In this document: positions 7,343 through 14,916 of the stretch, piece by piece | Numbering within the stretch: the stretch's first letter is position 1 | How the letters are laid out: each line of letters begins with the position of its first letter | NCBI GenBank assembly: GCA_016930895.1 | Contig: JAFGFV010000635.1 | Location: forward strand, 1 to 18,833 | Source: Spirochaetales bacterium | GTDB lineage: Bacteria; Spirochaetota; Spirochaetia; SZUA-6; DRHE01 | Direction of reading: 5' to 3' | Length of the DNA stretch: 18,833 nucleotides | The notes under the pieces: generated by a model | Database searches by the model: none | Told to the model about the DNA's origin: nothing | Seen by the model: the letters and a program-made list of their open reading frames with translations, nothing else | Program-made: the position numbers and the translations under genes

Positions 7343-8601
7343 TACGGGCAGTCTTCCACCTCTGCCATCTCGATGAGTTCCCCGCCGACCTGGATCGATC
7401 GATGTGCCGCTTCTACCATTCGGGAGGCGAGCAGGCCCTCGATTGCAGTCGCGGCAGGCGTCGCGCCTTGGCAGAACTTCTCCAGGGCCAGGACGAGGTT
7501 CTCGTCGGCCCCGAAATGGGACCCCGTGAAGCTCGCATCCCGGTGATGCACGACTTCGTGCCGCTTCCCATGGTCCGCGACGATGTCGATGGTGCCGGTG
7601 TGGCGCGTGAGGATGATCCGTCCGGTTTCTCCGACCAACTCGAGGGTTTCCTGGTCGTCGCTGTCGGGTCCGAAAAGGCTCCAGAACAGCGCGGCCTTGA
7701 CTCCGTTGTCGTACTGCACACTGACCAGCCCGTGATCGTTGATGTCCGCGCCGGGATACCAGACACAGGTGTCATGACGCTTGATGATCTCGGTTTCGGA
7801 CAAACGCGAGTGGCCGAACTCGACCATCACGTCCTGACGCAGCCTTTCTCCAGGCGGCTGAAGACCGTTGAAGGAGGCCACTCGGTAGGGGCACTGCCGG
7901 CCGCAGTGGCTGCAGCGCTCCGGGGCGTCGGGCTTCGGTACAAACACCGCCTGGCCTCCAAACGCTGTGAGCCTGGCCGGCCGGCCCGCGGCGAACCAGT
8001 TGAACACGTCGAACGCGTGCGACATCTTGTCGGCCAGAGCACCGCCCGACCATTCCAGCCGCCGGTGCCAGGTATGGAAAAAGACGTGATAGGGGATCAC
8101 ATTGCGAACCTGGATCATCTTGATGTCTCCGATCAACCCCTGCTGTGCCATCTCGTAGGTCTTGATCCACGGGCTTTCGTACCTCCGGGTGAAGCTCATA
8201 AGGATGCGGTTCCCCGTCCTCTCCTGCTCCCTGCATATCGCCAGGGCATCTCCGAGGTTGTGAGCCAGCGGCTTGTCCAGGTTCACCTTCTTGCCGGAAT
8301 TCAGGGCCCGCACGGCCGGATCGCGATGCGCATACTGGGGGGTGGCAACGATGACGAGATCAATCTCCGGATCGGCGATCAGCTCTTGATAGTCTCCGTA
8401 CAAACGGATCGGCGGGACAGGCCCCGATTGGCTGTAGATCCCGGCAAGCCCGCGTTGGGCGTCCTTCATTCGGACGGAAGTCCGATTGTTCAGGGCGCGG
8501 ATCTCGAGACCTGTTGCGTCCCGCATTCTCGCGATGTATGCGGCGAGCGCGTAGCCCCTTCGCCCGGTGCCTATCAGACCTACTCCGATCTTTCTTCCCA
8601 C
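7342..8601 (-). CDS. Gfo/Idh/MocA-family oxidoreductase with a Cys cluster
   Basis: The 419-residue product starts KIGVGLIGTGRRG, with Rossmann glycines G11, G13 and G16, and carries the family signature as LDKPLAHN (Lys110), with Asp replacing the usual Glu. ADKMSHAFDVFNWF (His195, Asp198) fits the catalytic region. It is longer than the usual 340-370 residues and contains CSHCGRQC (Cys230, Cys233, Cys237), suggesting a structural metal site or a redox-sensitive element. GTG 8601 is chosen because GGGAG lies 9 bases upstream and earlier in-frame codons fall inside the preceding gene, which ends 19 bases before. It is the penultimate gene of the leftward series and is likely translated with its neighbours. 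Presumed role: NAD(P)-dependent redox of the pathway intermediate; substrate unknown. Confidence 0.87.
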   Translation of the reverse strand: MGRKIGVGLIGTGRRGYALAAYIARMRDATGLEIRALNNRTSVRMKDAQRGLAGIYSQSGPVPPIRLYGDYQELIADPEIDLVIVATPQYAHRDPAVRALNSGKKVNLDKPLAHNLGDALAICREQERTGNRILMSFTRRYESPWIKTYEMAQQGLIGDIKMIQVRNVIPYHVFFHTWHRRLEWSGGALADKMSHAFDVFNWFAAGRPARLTAFGGQAVFVPKPDAPERCSHCGRQCPYRVASFNGLQPPGERLRQDVMVEFGHSRLSETEIIKRHDTCVWYPGADINDHGLVSVQYDNGVKAALFWSLFGPDSDDQETLELVGETGRIILTRHTGTIDIVADHGKRHEVVHHRDASFTGSHFGADENLVLALEKFCQGATPAATAIEGLLASRMVEAAHRSIQVGGELIEMAEVEDCP

Positions 8602-8620
8602 GACGGTGTGCTCCCAGGAT

Positions 8621-10108
8621 TCAGTATCCCAACGCTTCCAGTCGCGATCGGACCTTCTGCTCGGCACCGGCCGGGGACTCCGCCTGCTTATCACGCAAGA
8701 GAGACAGGATCGGCGGCCGCTCCATGTCGGGCGGCACGTTCATCCCTAGGATGTCGATGGTCGTAGGCGCGATGCTCAGAGTCGAGATATCCGGCAACTC
8801 CCCCTTCGAGGGAACCTCGGGCCCTGCAAGAGCGAAGTATCCGAACCGTCCGTGCGCTTCCTCAGACGGCTCATCGGCCCCAGAGGGGCGGACTATGGTC
8901 CCTTTTCCGTGCCCCACCCGGTCGTCGGTGTACCACCGGTACTCGTCGAAGCTCACGAAGAGATCGGGCCCGTTTTCTGAGAACGGGCCAGAGTGGATGT
9001 CTTCCTTCCGGGTCACCTGTGCCGCAAGCTCCGTACCATCCTGCGTCGTCAGCCGGCCGAGCTTGTCGGACAGCTCTGCCAGGAATCGCTCGTAGTGCGC
9101 CGGATCCACCGCTCCCTCTGCTTCCCTTCCGGCGAGATTGATGTACAGCTGTCCCGCGTTCCCCTCGGCCCAGCACCTCGTCCTTGGCCAGTCCACATCC
9201 TGGCTGCTCCACGGTGAGACCTGATCGGGGTACTCCCTCAAGCTCAAGTAGTTGTTGGCGGCCAGCCACTCATTCAACAACACAGTCCCGTTGGACCGTT
9301 GCGAGCCGTACGGGCTGAAGACCATGAGGGTAGTATCGCTGCCTGCAGCCTCCCTCACTTCACCGACTTGCTCGTCCACCCATCGGTAGCTCTTGCGCAG
9401 CATGCCCGCCTGAGGATGATCTGGAGCATAGTGAGGGTGTCTCTTGTCCTCGTAGCGGAGAAACAGAGTCGTCGCCCGTTCGATCGTGGGAAACGCCGTC
9501 AGCACGACGTCGCAGCCCTTGTCCCTCAAGAACCACTTCGTCAGTGAAACACGTTGCGCATCGCCCTTCTGGAGCCTCTCGAGTATCTGTAGTGAGTCCA
9601 TGGTCCCAGGGGGCAGCGAGGCCGAAGGCTCGTAGTCGCCCAGCAAACCCGCTATCTCGCCGGCGAGTCCCTCGGGCCAGGCAAGAAAGCCGGGGTCACC
9701 TCCCTCGGGAGTCTTGCGAGGTGGCGCCGCGCTCAGGCAATATCCGCTGGGGATCCTCAGGGGCGGCCAGGTGTACGGAACGTTTACCAGGGCAACCCGC
9801 TGGGCCAGCTTGGGTAGGATGTGGTGAAGGCACTTGACGCGTTCTTCCAGCAGAGTGGAGTCGACTTCCCGTGTACAGGTATAGGAGAAGCCCTCGCGAG
9901 CGAAGTGGTCCCAGATCCCGAAGGCTCCGGAGTTCTTGCCGCACAGGATCGAGAGCCAAACCGGGGGTCCGTAAGGTGGCACCGTGCTCTCGAGGCTGCC
10001 CCAGACGCCTTCCTGCTGCATGGCCGCCAGGTTGGGTAGCTCGTGCAGCCAGCGCTGTACGAACATCGGATTGAGGCCGGTTAGGCCCAGTATGACCACT
10101 TTGCTCAT
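8621..10108 (-). CDS. Alkaline-phosphatase-superfamily (type I phosphodiesterase-like) protein lacking canonical catalytic residues
   Basis: The 495-residue protein follows the architecture of the AlkP-like predicted phosphohydrolases (COG3379 type): LPNLAAMQQEGVWGSLEST, GKNSGAFGIWDHF, LLNEWLAANNYL, DWPRTRCWA, LYINLAGREAEGAV, SGPFSENGPDLFVSF and IAPTTIDILGMNVPPDM. Relative to the family pattern as I know it, the key positions differ. GLDG is GLTG (Thr10), the nucleophile in PPVT is Gly47, and DRxxH is ERATT (Glu210, Thr214). SDHG is SPYG (Pro266, Tyr267). Only the final His (His419) is retained. It is therefore probably catalytically dead for phosphoester chemistry, or altered. Start ATG 10108 overlaps the upstream stop as ATGA, and GGAAAGAG lies just before it. 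No signal peptide is visible. An alternative is a sulfatase or phosphonate-type hydrolase, but no formylglycine CxPxR motif is present. Confidence 0.82.
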   Translation of the reverse strand: MSKVVILGLTGLNPMFVQRWLHELPNLAAMQQEGVWGSLESTVPPYGPPVWLSILCGKNSGAFGIWDHFAREGFSYTCTREVDSTLLEERVKCLHHILPKLAQRVALVNVPYTWPPLRIPSGYCLSAAPPRKTPEGGDPGFLAWPEGLAGEIAGLLGDYEPSASLPPGTMDSLQILERLQKGDAQRVSLTKWFLRDKGCDVVLTAFPTIERATTLFLRYEDKRHPHYAPDHPQAGMLRKSYRWVDEQVGEVREAAGSDTTLMVFSPYGSQRSNGTVLLNEWLAANNYLSLREYPDQVSPWSSQDVDWPRTRCWAEGNAGQLYINLAGREAEGAVDPAHYERFLAELSDKLGRLTTQDGTELAAQVTRKEDIHSGPFSENGPDLFVSFDEYRWYTDDRVGHGKGTIVRPSGADEPSEEAHGRFGYFALAGPEVPSKGELPDISTLSIAPTTIDILGMNVPPDMERPPILSLLRDKQAESPAGAEQKVRSRLEALGY

Positions 10109-11190
10109 TGTGGCTCTTTCCACAGGTCAATCGGTTTCCGCACGCCGGTGGGATCGTAGGGCCAATCCACCCGTTTCCCGGCGCCGGCGGATTCGTAGGC
10201 GGCGCAGATGATCCTGAGCACCTCACGCCCGTCCTCGCCGGTCTCGAGGGGTTGCTCCTTGCCCTGAACGCATCGGACGAAGTGACCGAGCTCTTGAGGG
10301 AAGCCGTAGTTCCACAGTTCTTCGAACACGGTGAAGGTGTACCCTTTCGTGTCACCCGCCTTTTCGACCGCGTATCCGTATCCGGTCTGGCTGTAGGTGA
10401 GCAGGGAGTTGCCTCGCAGCAGATCAGCGTGGGTGAAGCCTTCGGAGCCGTAGACCTCGACTCGATCGTCCACCCCGCCCGGTTTGGCCCAGCTGTTCTC
10501 CGCGATCCCGATTCTCGCTCCTTCGTACTCGACAACGCAGACGCTGTGATCGTCGCCTTGGGTCTTCTTGCCCTGAACATAGGTGCCGATACTGGCCCAA
10601 ACGCTGCGCGCCTGCGGCTTGCCGAAGAGCCAACGGGCATACTCGATCGAGTGACAGCCCATGTCCATCAGCACCCCTCCGCCGGACTTCTCGACGTCCC
10701 AGAACCAGGCGGCATGCGGGCCAGAGTGTTCCTCGCTCTGCTTCACTCTGAACACGCTCCCCAGGGCGCCCTCCTCAATCAGCTGTTTCACCCGCACGTA
10801 CTTCGGCGCGAAGCAGAGCTCCTCACCGTACATGAGCATCACCCCCGCCTTGCGGCACGCCACGATCATCCGGTCGGCCTCTTCAAGGGAGCAACTCAGA
10901 GGCTTTTCGCAGACTACGTGTTTCCCGGCCCTGGCGGCGTCCACCGTTACCCGCTCGTGAAGATAGTTCGGACAGGCCACGGTGATCATGTCCACTTCCT
11001 TGACGGCCAGCAGGTCCTGATAGTCCTCGAACGACTTTCGGATGCCCCTTTGCTCCGCGAAGCGTCTGGCCTTGCCAGGCGTCGGCGAGGCGACGGCGAC
11101 GATCTCGGAATCCTGCACTAGCTGCAGCGCGGCGGCATGAAGCTCCGCGATGAATCCGCTTCCGACGATGCCTACGCGAACCTTGTCCAT
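10105..11190 (-). CDS. Gfo/Idh/MocA-family NAD(P)-dependent oxidoreductase
   Basis: The 361-residue protein has an N-terminal Rossmann motif, GIVGSGFIA (G10, G12, A15). It also carries the signature VVCEKPLSCSLEE (Lys96) and GGGVLMDMGCHSIEYARW, with Asp176 and His180 at the expected catalytic positions. The substrate domain carries many charged and aromatic residues but gives no substrate. ATG 11190 has a clear GGAGG 8-10 bases upstream. The stop overlaps the next gene's ATG by 4 bases (ATGA), so the two are translationally coupled. It differs markedly from the other two oxidoreductases in the window, so the three are separate family members and not recent duplicates. Presumed cytoplasmic redox step of the same pathway as the ABC importer. 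Confidence 0.9.
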   Translation of the reverse strand: MDKVRVGIVGSGFIAELHAAALQLVQDSEIVAVASPTPGKARRFAEQRGIRKSFEDYQDLLAVKEVDMITVACPNYLHERVTVDAARAGKHVVCEKPLSCSLEEADRMIVACRKAGVMLMYGEELCFAPKYVRVKQLIEEGALGSVFRVKQSEEHSGPHAAWFWDVEKSGGGVLMDMGCHSIEYARWLFGKPQARSVWASIGTYVQGKKTQGDDHSVCVVEYEGARIGIAENSWAKPGGVDDRVEVYGSEGFTHADLLRGNSLLTYSQTGYGYAVEKAGDTKGYTFTVFEELWNYGFPQELGHFVRCVQGKEQPLETGEDGREVLRIICAAYESAGAGKRVDWPYDPTGVRKPIDLWKEPQ

Positions 11191-11245
11191 GCTGTACCTC
11201 CAGATTTGGTTTGCGCCCTCGGACGAGCGAGCGACTGCGCGGCCA

Positions 11246-12412
11246 TCACGCCATCAGCGGCAGCTTGTGGCTGCTCGCGGCTGCAGGCCCGAACAGCAGG
11301 TTCTCCTTGGGGAATCTCCTCCTGTCGAGCTGCTTGTCCTGCAAACCAGGGTAGTCAGGCTCATAACGGTGAGCTCGCCATATCATGGTCGTATCCATCC
11401 CGACGATTGAACCGACAAAGGGACTCATGTACTCCCAAACGAGCTCGCCTTCGAGGGTGACTTCGAACACGCGCCCGCTCCACGAATCGCAGATCACGGT
11501 GTTTCCATTCGACTGTCGCTCGCATCCCCCGCAAACGGGAGAGTAGAAGTCGCTCGCAAACGGCGCCTTGTATTGCCACACCACTTCGTCCCTCACCGGG
11601 TCGATCTCCACCACCCGAGAGTAGCTGGGCTTGTACTCCTTCCGGTGGCTGCCGTTGTCGAAAAGAAGGATGTTGCCATTCTCCAGCTCCCGAGCATCGT
11701 GAGGGTGCGTGATGCACCCTTTTCCGTACCTGGCGGTCACGTCGCCGGTTCGACGGTCGATTCGCACCACCTCGCTGGCGGCCCGCAGGGTGACAAGGAC
11801 CGTCCCGTCGGCGCACTCGAAGAGGGAGTTGATATACGGCCAGAGGGTGCGATTCTCCAGCGCGCAGGAGCGATCCAGTTCGGGATCGAGATGCTCGGAA
11901 GCCTTCCAGTCCCACACGATCTTACCCTGCCGGTCGACTTCGTGGATCATGTCGCCCCACATCTGCCCTTCGAACTCTGTGCCCGCGCGGCCGCCCTTCA
12001 TTCTGTCTGCCGTCTCGGCGGATAGAATGCCGTCGGGATGGTAGGAGTGATACAAGACGTTCCCGTTGCGCAGCGGCCTGATGTCGTGATTCTGGTAGGG
12101 CACCGAGGCCTTCCACACGAGCTCCGAATCCCAGTTCACCTCGATGAGGATCCCGCCGATCGCAGCCATCTCCACCGGCAGTCCTAACTCCTCATGACTC
12201 TTGAGCATTCCGGCAAACAGCAGGGTGCCCCCCGGCATTAGCAGCTGGTGGGCTCCCGGCGTGTAGGGCATTTGCCAGCGGTTTACGATGTACCCTTCCA
12301 TGTCGATGAGCCACACATCGCGGTTGTAGGTGCTGAACAGGGTATAGCCTTCAGCGGTCTTCCGCGGGTTGTGATATGTCACTCCCTTGCGCGCGGTCTT
12401 CGCAACGCTCAA
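11246..12412 (-). CDS. Arylsulfotransferase (ASST)-like beta-propeller protein, copy 1
   Basis: The 388-residue protein is built of propeller blades with repeated GxIVW[DE][WY] and GN[IT]... strands: GKIVWDWKASEHLDP, DEVVWQYKAPF, GELVWEYMSPF, GNILLFDNG and GNTVICDSW. This is the ASST/PQQ-like propeller pattern; family enzymes move sulfuryl groups between phenols through an active-site His. Candidate functional residues are His109, His236, His238 (THPHDA), Arg266 (YSRVVEID) and His348 (WRAHRYEPDYPGLQ). Unlike the E. coli enzyme it has no signal peptide, so it is cytoplasmic. The start is TTG 12412, with GGAGGAG 8 bases upstream; the related gene at 17204-18370 also starts with TTG. It aligns without gaps to that copy over all 388 residues, roughly two-thirds identical by eye. 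It lies between the permease and an oxidoreductase. Actual sulfotransferase activity is unproven. Confidence 0.8.
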   Translation of the reverse strand: MSVAKTARKGVTYHNPRKTAEGYTLFSTYNRDVWLIDMEGYIVNRWQMPYTPGAHQLLMPGGTLLFAGMLKSHEELGLPVEMAAIGGILIEVNWDSELVWKASVPYQNHDIRPLRNGNVLYHSYHPDGILSAETADRMKGGRAGTEFEGQMWGDMIHEVDRQGKIVWDWKASEHLDPELDRSCALENRTLWPYINSLFECADGTVLVTLRAASEVVRIDRRTGDVTARYGKGCITHPHDARELENGNILLFDNGSHRKEYKPSYSRVVEIDPVRDEVVWQYKAPFASDFYSPVCGGCERQSNGNTVICDSWSGRVFEVTLEGELVWEYMSPFVGSIVGMDTTMIWRAHRYEPDYPGLQDKQLDRRRFPKENLLFGPAAASSHKLPLMA

Positions 12413-12478
12413 ATCTGCAACTCCTCCCTAACGGTGTGTGCTACGATTCCCTGCGACCGGTCACGACGGGTGCTCACG

Positions 12479-13258
12479 CTACTGCGCCATGGTCGCACTC
12501 TGCCAGGCCAGCTTCCTTTTGATCAGCACCCCGTGGATGAGGAAATCCGAGACCAGGTTGATCACGCCGATCACGATCACGCCGTAGACGATCACCGCGA
12601 TCTGGCCGTCCTGGCGCGCACTCATGATGAGATATCCGAGGCCGCTCTTGGCGGCGATCAGCTCGGCGGCGACCATACAGCCGAAGCTGTAGCTCCATCC
12701 CACGCGCGTGCCGGTAGCGATGTCCGGCAAGGTGGCCGGCACGATCACGCGAAGCAACAGCCGCCGACCGCGCAGACCCAGCATCTGGGCGGCCCGCACG
12801 ACAAGCGGATCCACATTCACCATGCCTTTGTACGTGTTCGTGAATACGGGGAAGAACCCTCCCAGGAAGATGATCAACACTTTCGAGGGCTCTCCGAGCC
12901 CGAGCCAGATGATGGCCAGCGGGATCCAGGCCAGCGGCGGAATCGGGCGCACAAGGTCAATGGGAGTCCTCAGGATACTTCCCAACTTCAGGTACCACCC
13001 GCAGGCAACCCCCAGCAAGACCCCGGCGCTGGCGCCTATGCCGAAGCCGAGGATGACCCTCATCAGGCTCACTCCAATATGCCCGAGGAGCCTGCCGAGC
13101 GGCACATCGTGAATGGCCGCGGCCGCCACTCGGGCGGGGCCCGGGAACACGACGGGGTTGATCAGCTGGAAAGCTGCAACGAGCTGCCAGACCACCAGGA
13201 TACTGATGAATCCCAGCCAGGACACCCACAGACCTCGGGCGAAACCGCTGTTCCTCAA
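12479..13258 (-). CDS. ABC transporter permease, NitT/TauT type (second permease)
   Basis: The 259-residue inner-membrane protein has about six hydrophobic segments, beginning LWVSWLGFISILVVWQLV. The cytoplasmic EAA-like loop (LGLRGRRLLLRVIVPATLPD, then IATG) contacts the ATPase. It belongs to the SsuC/TauC/NrtB permease family. The start is TTG 13258, overlapping the upstream stop as TTGA; GGAGG and GGAG elements lie just before it. It differs clearly from the other permease, so the transporter is probably a heterodimer; most members of this family use one permease gene. It is followed after 66 bases by ASST-like copy 1. Confidence 0.9.
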   Translation of the reverse strand: MRNSGFARGLWVSWLGFISILVVWQLVAAFQLINPVVFPGPARVAAAAIHDVPLGRLLGHIGVSLMRVILGFGIGASAGVLLGVACGWYLKLGSILRTPIDLVRPIPPLAWIPLAIIWLGLGEPSKVLIIFLGGFFPVFTNTYKGMVNVDPLVVRAAQMLGLRGRRLLLRVIVPATLPDIATGTRVGWSYSFGCMVAAELIAAKSGLGYLIMSARQDGQIAVIVYGVIVIGVINLVSDFLIHGVLIKRKLAWQSATMAQ

Positions 13259-14079
13259 CGCTCCACCTCCTCGAGGCCGACAGCCCAGGGGAGAATGACT
13301 CGTTCCAACAGATCCAGCCCGACGGAGATCAACAGGCCGAATACGCCGATGACGATCATGCCGTCGATGGCTACCTTGCTGCTGTAGTAGAATCGTGCCT
13401 GCTGGATCAGGGCGCCCAATCCCTGGATAGTGCCCACCATCTCTACGGCGACGATGATCATGAAGCCGACGCCCAGAGCGATCTTCATTCCCGCGAAGAT
13501 CCTGGGAAGTGCGGCCGGCAGGATGACCCTGAAGAACAGCTGACGTCGAGAGGCTCCCAGCATTCTCCCCGCGTTGAGATAGTTCCGGTCCACTTGGCTA
13601 GCTCCCTGGATGGTGTTCGTCAGAATGGCCCAGAAGCATCCCCAGGCGATCAGCAGCACCCGGGTAAGCTCTCCGACACCAAACCAGGCGATAGCCAACG
13701 GAAGAAGGCTAATGACCGCAATCGAGCGAGCAAAGGTCACCACCGGGTTCGCTGCCCGTTGGAGCCACCGACTTCTGCCAATCATTAGCCCCACAGGAAT
13801 ACCCACGAGAGCTGCAAGAGCGTATCCCTGGAGAATCCGGATCACGGTCGCCTTGATGTGAATCCAGACGGTGATTCCTCTCGGGTAGCCTTCCGTCATT
13901 AGATCCCAGAGTGTGGCCAGCAAAGCCGACGGCCTGGGGAATCGCAGCGGGCTCAGGAGCCCTGCCCGGGAGAGCAGCTCCCACCCGCCTATCAGTAGCA
14001 CCAGAGTGATGAGCTTGACGAGGTATTCCGGAAGACCCAGAATCTGGCCGGTGCGGCCTGCCCTAGCCGATCGCCTCAT
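13255..14079 (-). CDS. ABC transporter permease, NitT/TauT type (first permease)
   Basis: A 274-residue inner-membrane permease with about six hydrophobic spans (first: LVKLITLVLLIGGWELLS). The EAA-type loop is LGASRRQLFFRVILPAALPR, then IFAGM. I place the start at ATG 14079, 17 bases inside the ATPase gene, with AAGAG 5 bases upstream. ATG 14091 is an alternative without a ribosome binding site, and the frame stays open further upstream inside the ATPase gene. The stop overlaps the next permease's TTG. It pairs with the permease at 12479-13258 and the ATPase at 14063-14821 to form the importer. Confidence 0.88.
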   Translation of the reverse strand: MRRSARAGRTGQILGLPEYLVKLITLVLLIGGWELLSRAGLLSPLRFPRPSALLATLWDLMTEGYPRGITVWIHIKATVIRILQGYALAALVGIPVGLMIGRSRWLQRAANPVVTFARSIAVISLLPLAIAWFGVGELTRVLLIAWGCFWAILTNTIQGASQVDRNYLNAGRMLGASRRQLFFRVILPAALPRIFAGMKIALGVGFMIIVAVEMVGTIQGLGALIQQARFYYSSKVAIDGMIVIGVFGLLISVGLDLLERVILPWAVGLEEVER

Positions 14080-14821
14080 AGATCTCTTCATAGTAACGCA
14101 TGAACTCCGGAGAGGCTTTCTGGCGCGGCCGGGGTATGTCGATCCTGAATTCCCTGCGAACGAAGCCCGGCTTTGGGTTGAACACGAGGACTCGATCCGA
14201 AAGAAACACTGCTTCGAGGATCGCATGGGTAACGAACAACACCGTCTTCTTCCGACTTTGCCAGATCCGCAAGAGCTCCCTCTGCATGTCTTCGCGGGTC
14301 AGCTGGTCGAGGGCGCCGAAGGGCTCATCCATGAGCAGAATCTCAGGATCCATGGCCATCGCCCGGGCGATGGCGACGCGCTGCTGCATGCCGCCGGAGA
14401 GCTCGCGAGGGTACTTGTTCTCGCATGCCTCCAGGCGCACGAGCTCGATCAGCTCTCGGGCTTGGAGGCGCCGCTCACTCTTGGGGACCCCCTTGTTGCG
14501 CGGACCGAACTCGATATTCTCGATCGCGGTCAACCAGGGAAACAGACCGGAGTGCTGGAAAACCATTCCCCTGTCAGTGCCAGGGCCGTCGACGGGCCGA
14601 TTGTTGACAACGACCTCTCCCATCGTGGGCGTGATCAGGCCCGCGATGATGTTCAGCATGGTCGATTTCCCGCACCCGCTTCTCCCCAGGATCGTGACGA
14701 ACTCATTGGTCGAGACATCGAAATTGACGTCCTGGACTGCGTTTGGCGCCGATGAATCCTCAGAGAACCGCTTGGTGACGTTGCGCACAACAACTGCCGT
14801 GTTGGGCGACCGGTTGCTCAT
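14063..14821 (-). CDS. ABC transporter ATP-binding protein, NitT/TauT type
   Basis: The 252-residue ATPase has all motifs. Walker A is GRSGCGKST (46-54), the Q-loop Gln is 89 (MVFQHSGLFPWL), the ABC signature is LSGGMQQR (141-148), Walker B is ILLMDEP (161-167) and the switch His is 199. It energises import by the two adjacent permeases. ATG 14821 is chosen because GGGAG lies about 6 bases upstream; more upstream in-frame starts run into the intergenic hairpin. It lies 95 bases after the binding-protein gene, and its 3' end overlaps the first permease by 17 bases. The family serves nitrate, taurine, alkanesulfonates, aromatic acids and pyrimidines, so the ATPase alone does not define the substrate. 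Confidence 0.93.
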   Translation of the reverse strand: MSNRSPNTAVVVRNVTKRFSEDSSAPNAVQDVNFDVSTNEFVTILGRSGCGKSTMLNIIAGLITPTMGEVVVNNRPVDGPGTDRGMVFQHSGLFPWLTAIENIEFGPRNKGVPKSERRLQARELIELVRLEACENKYPRELSGGMQQRVAIARAMAMDPEILLMDEPFGALDQLTREDMQRELLRIWQSRKKTVLFVTHAILEAVFLSDRVLVFNPKPGFVRREFRIDIPRPRQKASPEFMRYYEEIYEAIG

Positions 14822-14862
14822 TCTTGCTCCCGAAGCCATGCGAGATATGGAAGTTCGAAACA

Positions 14863-14894
14863 GGGGGGCACGAGCACCGAAGGCCCTGCCCCCC
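14863..14894 (-). promoter_or_regulatory. Intercistronic hairpin between binding-protein and ATPase genes
   Basis: A perfect 8-bp stem (arms 14863-14870 and 14887-14894, six G:C pairs plus C:G and A:T) with a 16-base loop is followed on the - strand by TGTTT. Such stems after a binding-protein gene commonly stabilise its mRNA or partly terminate transcription, so that binding protein exceeds membrane components. Function is inferred. Confidence 0.5.
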
Positions 14895-14916
14895 GAGCTG
14901 TCCGCGACCCCGGGGT

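Noticed and set aside
7402..8766. 454-codon + strand open frame opposite the third oxidoreductase
   Set aside because: The - strand product has clear Rossmann and DKP motifs. The + frame is a GC-rich shadow with low-complexity composition.
8621..10108. Formylglycine-dependent sulfatase as an explanation for the AlkP-like protein, tempting because of the sulfur context
   Set aside because: No CxPxR or SxPxR activation motif is present, and the segment layout matches the phosphodiesterase-like branch.
10108..11121. 337-codon + strand open frame antisense to an oxidoreductase
   Set aside because: The - strand gene has all family motifs and a GGAGG site; the + frame starts without one and resembles no family.
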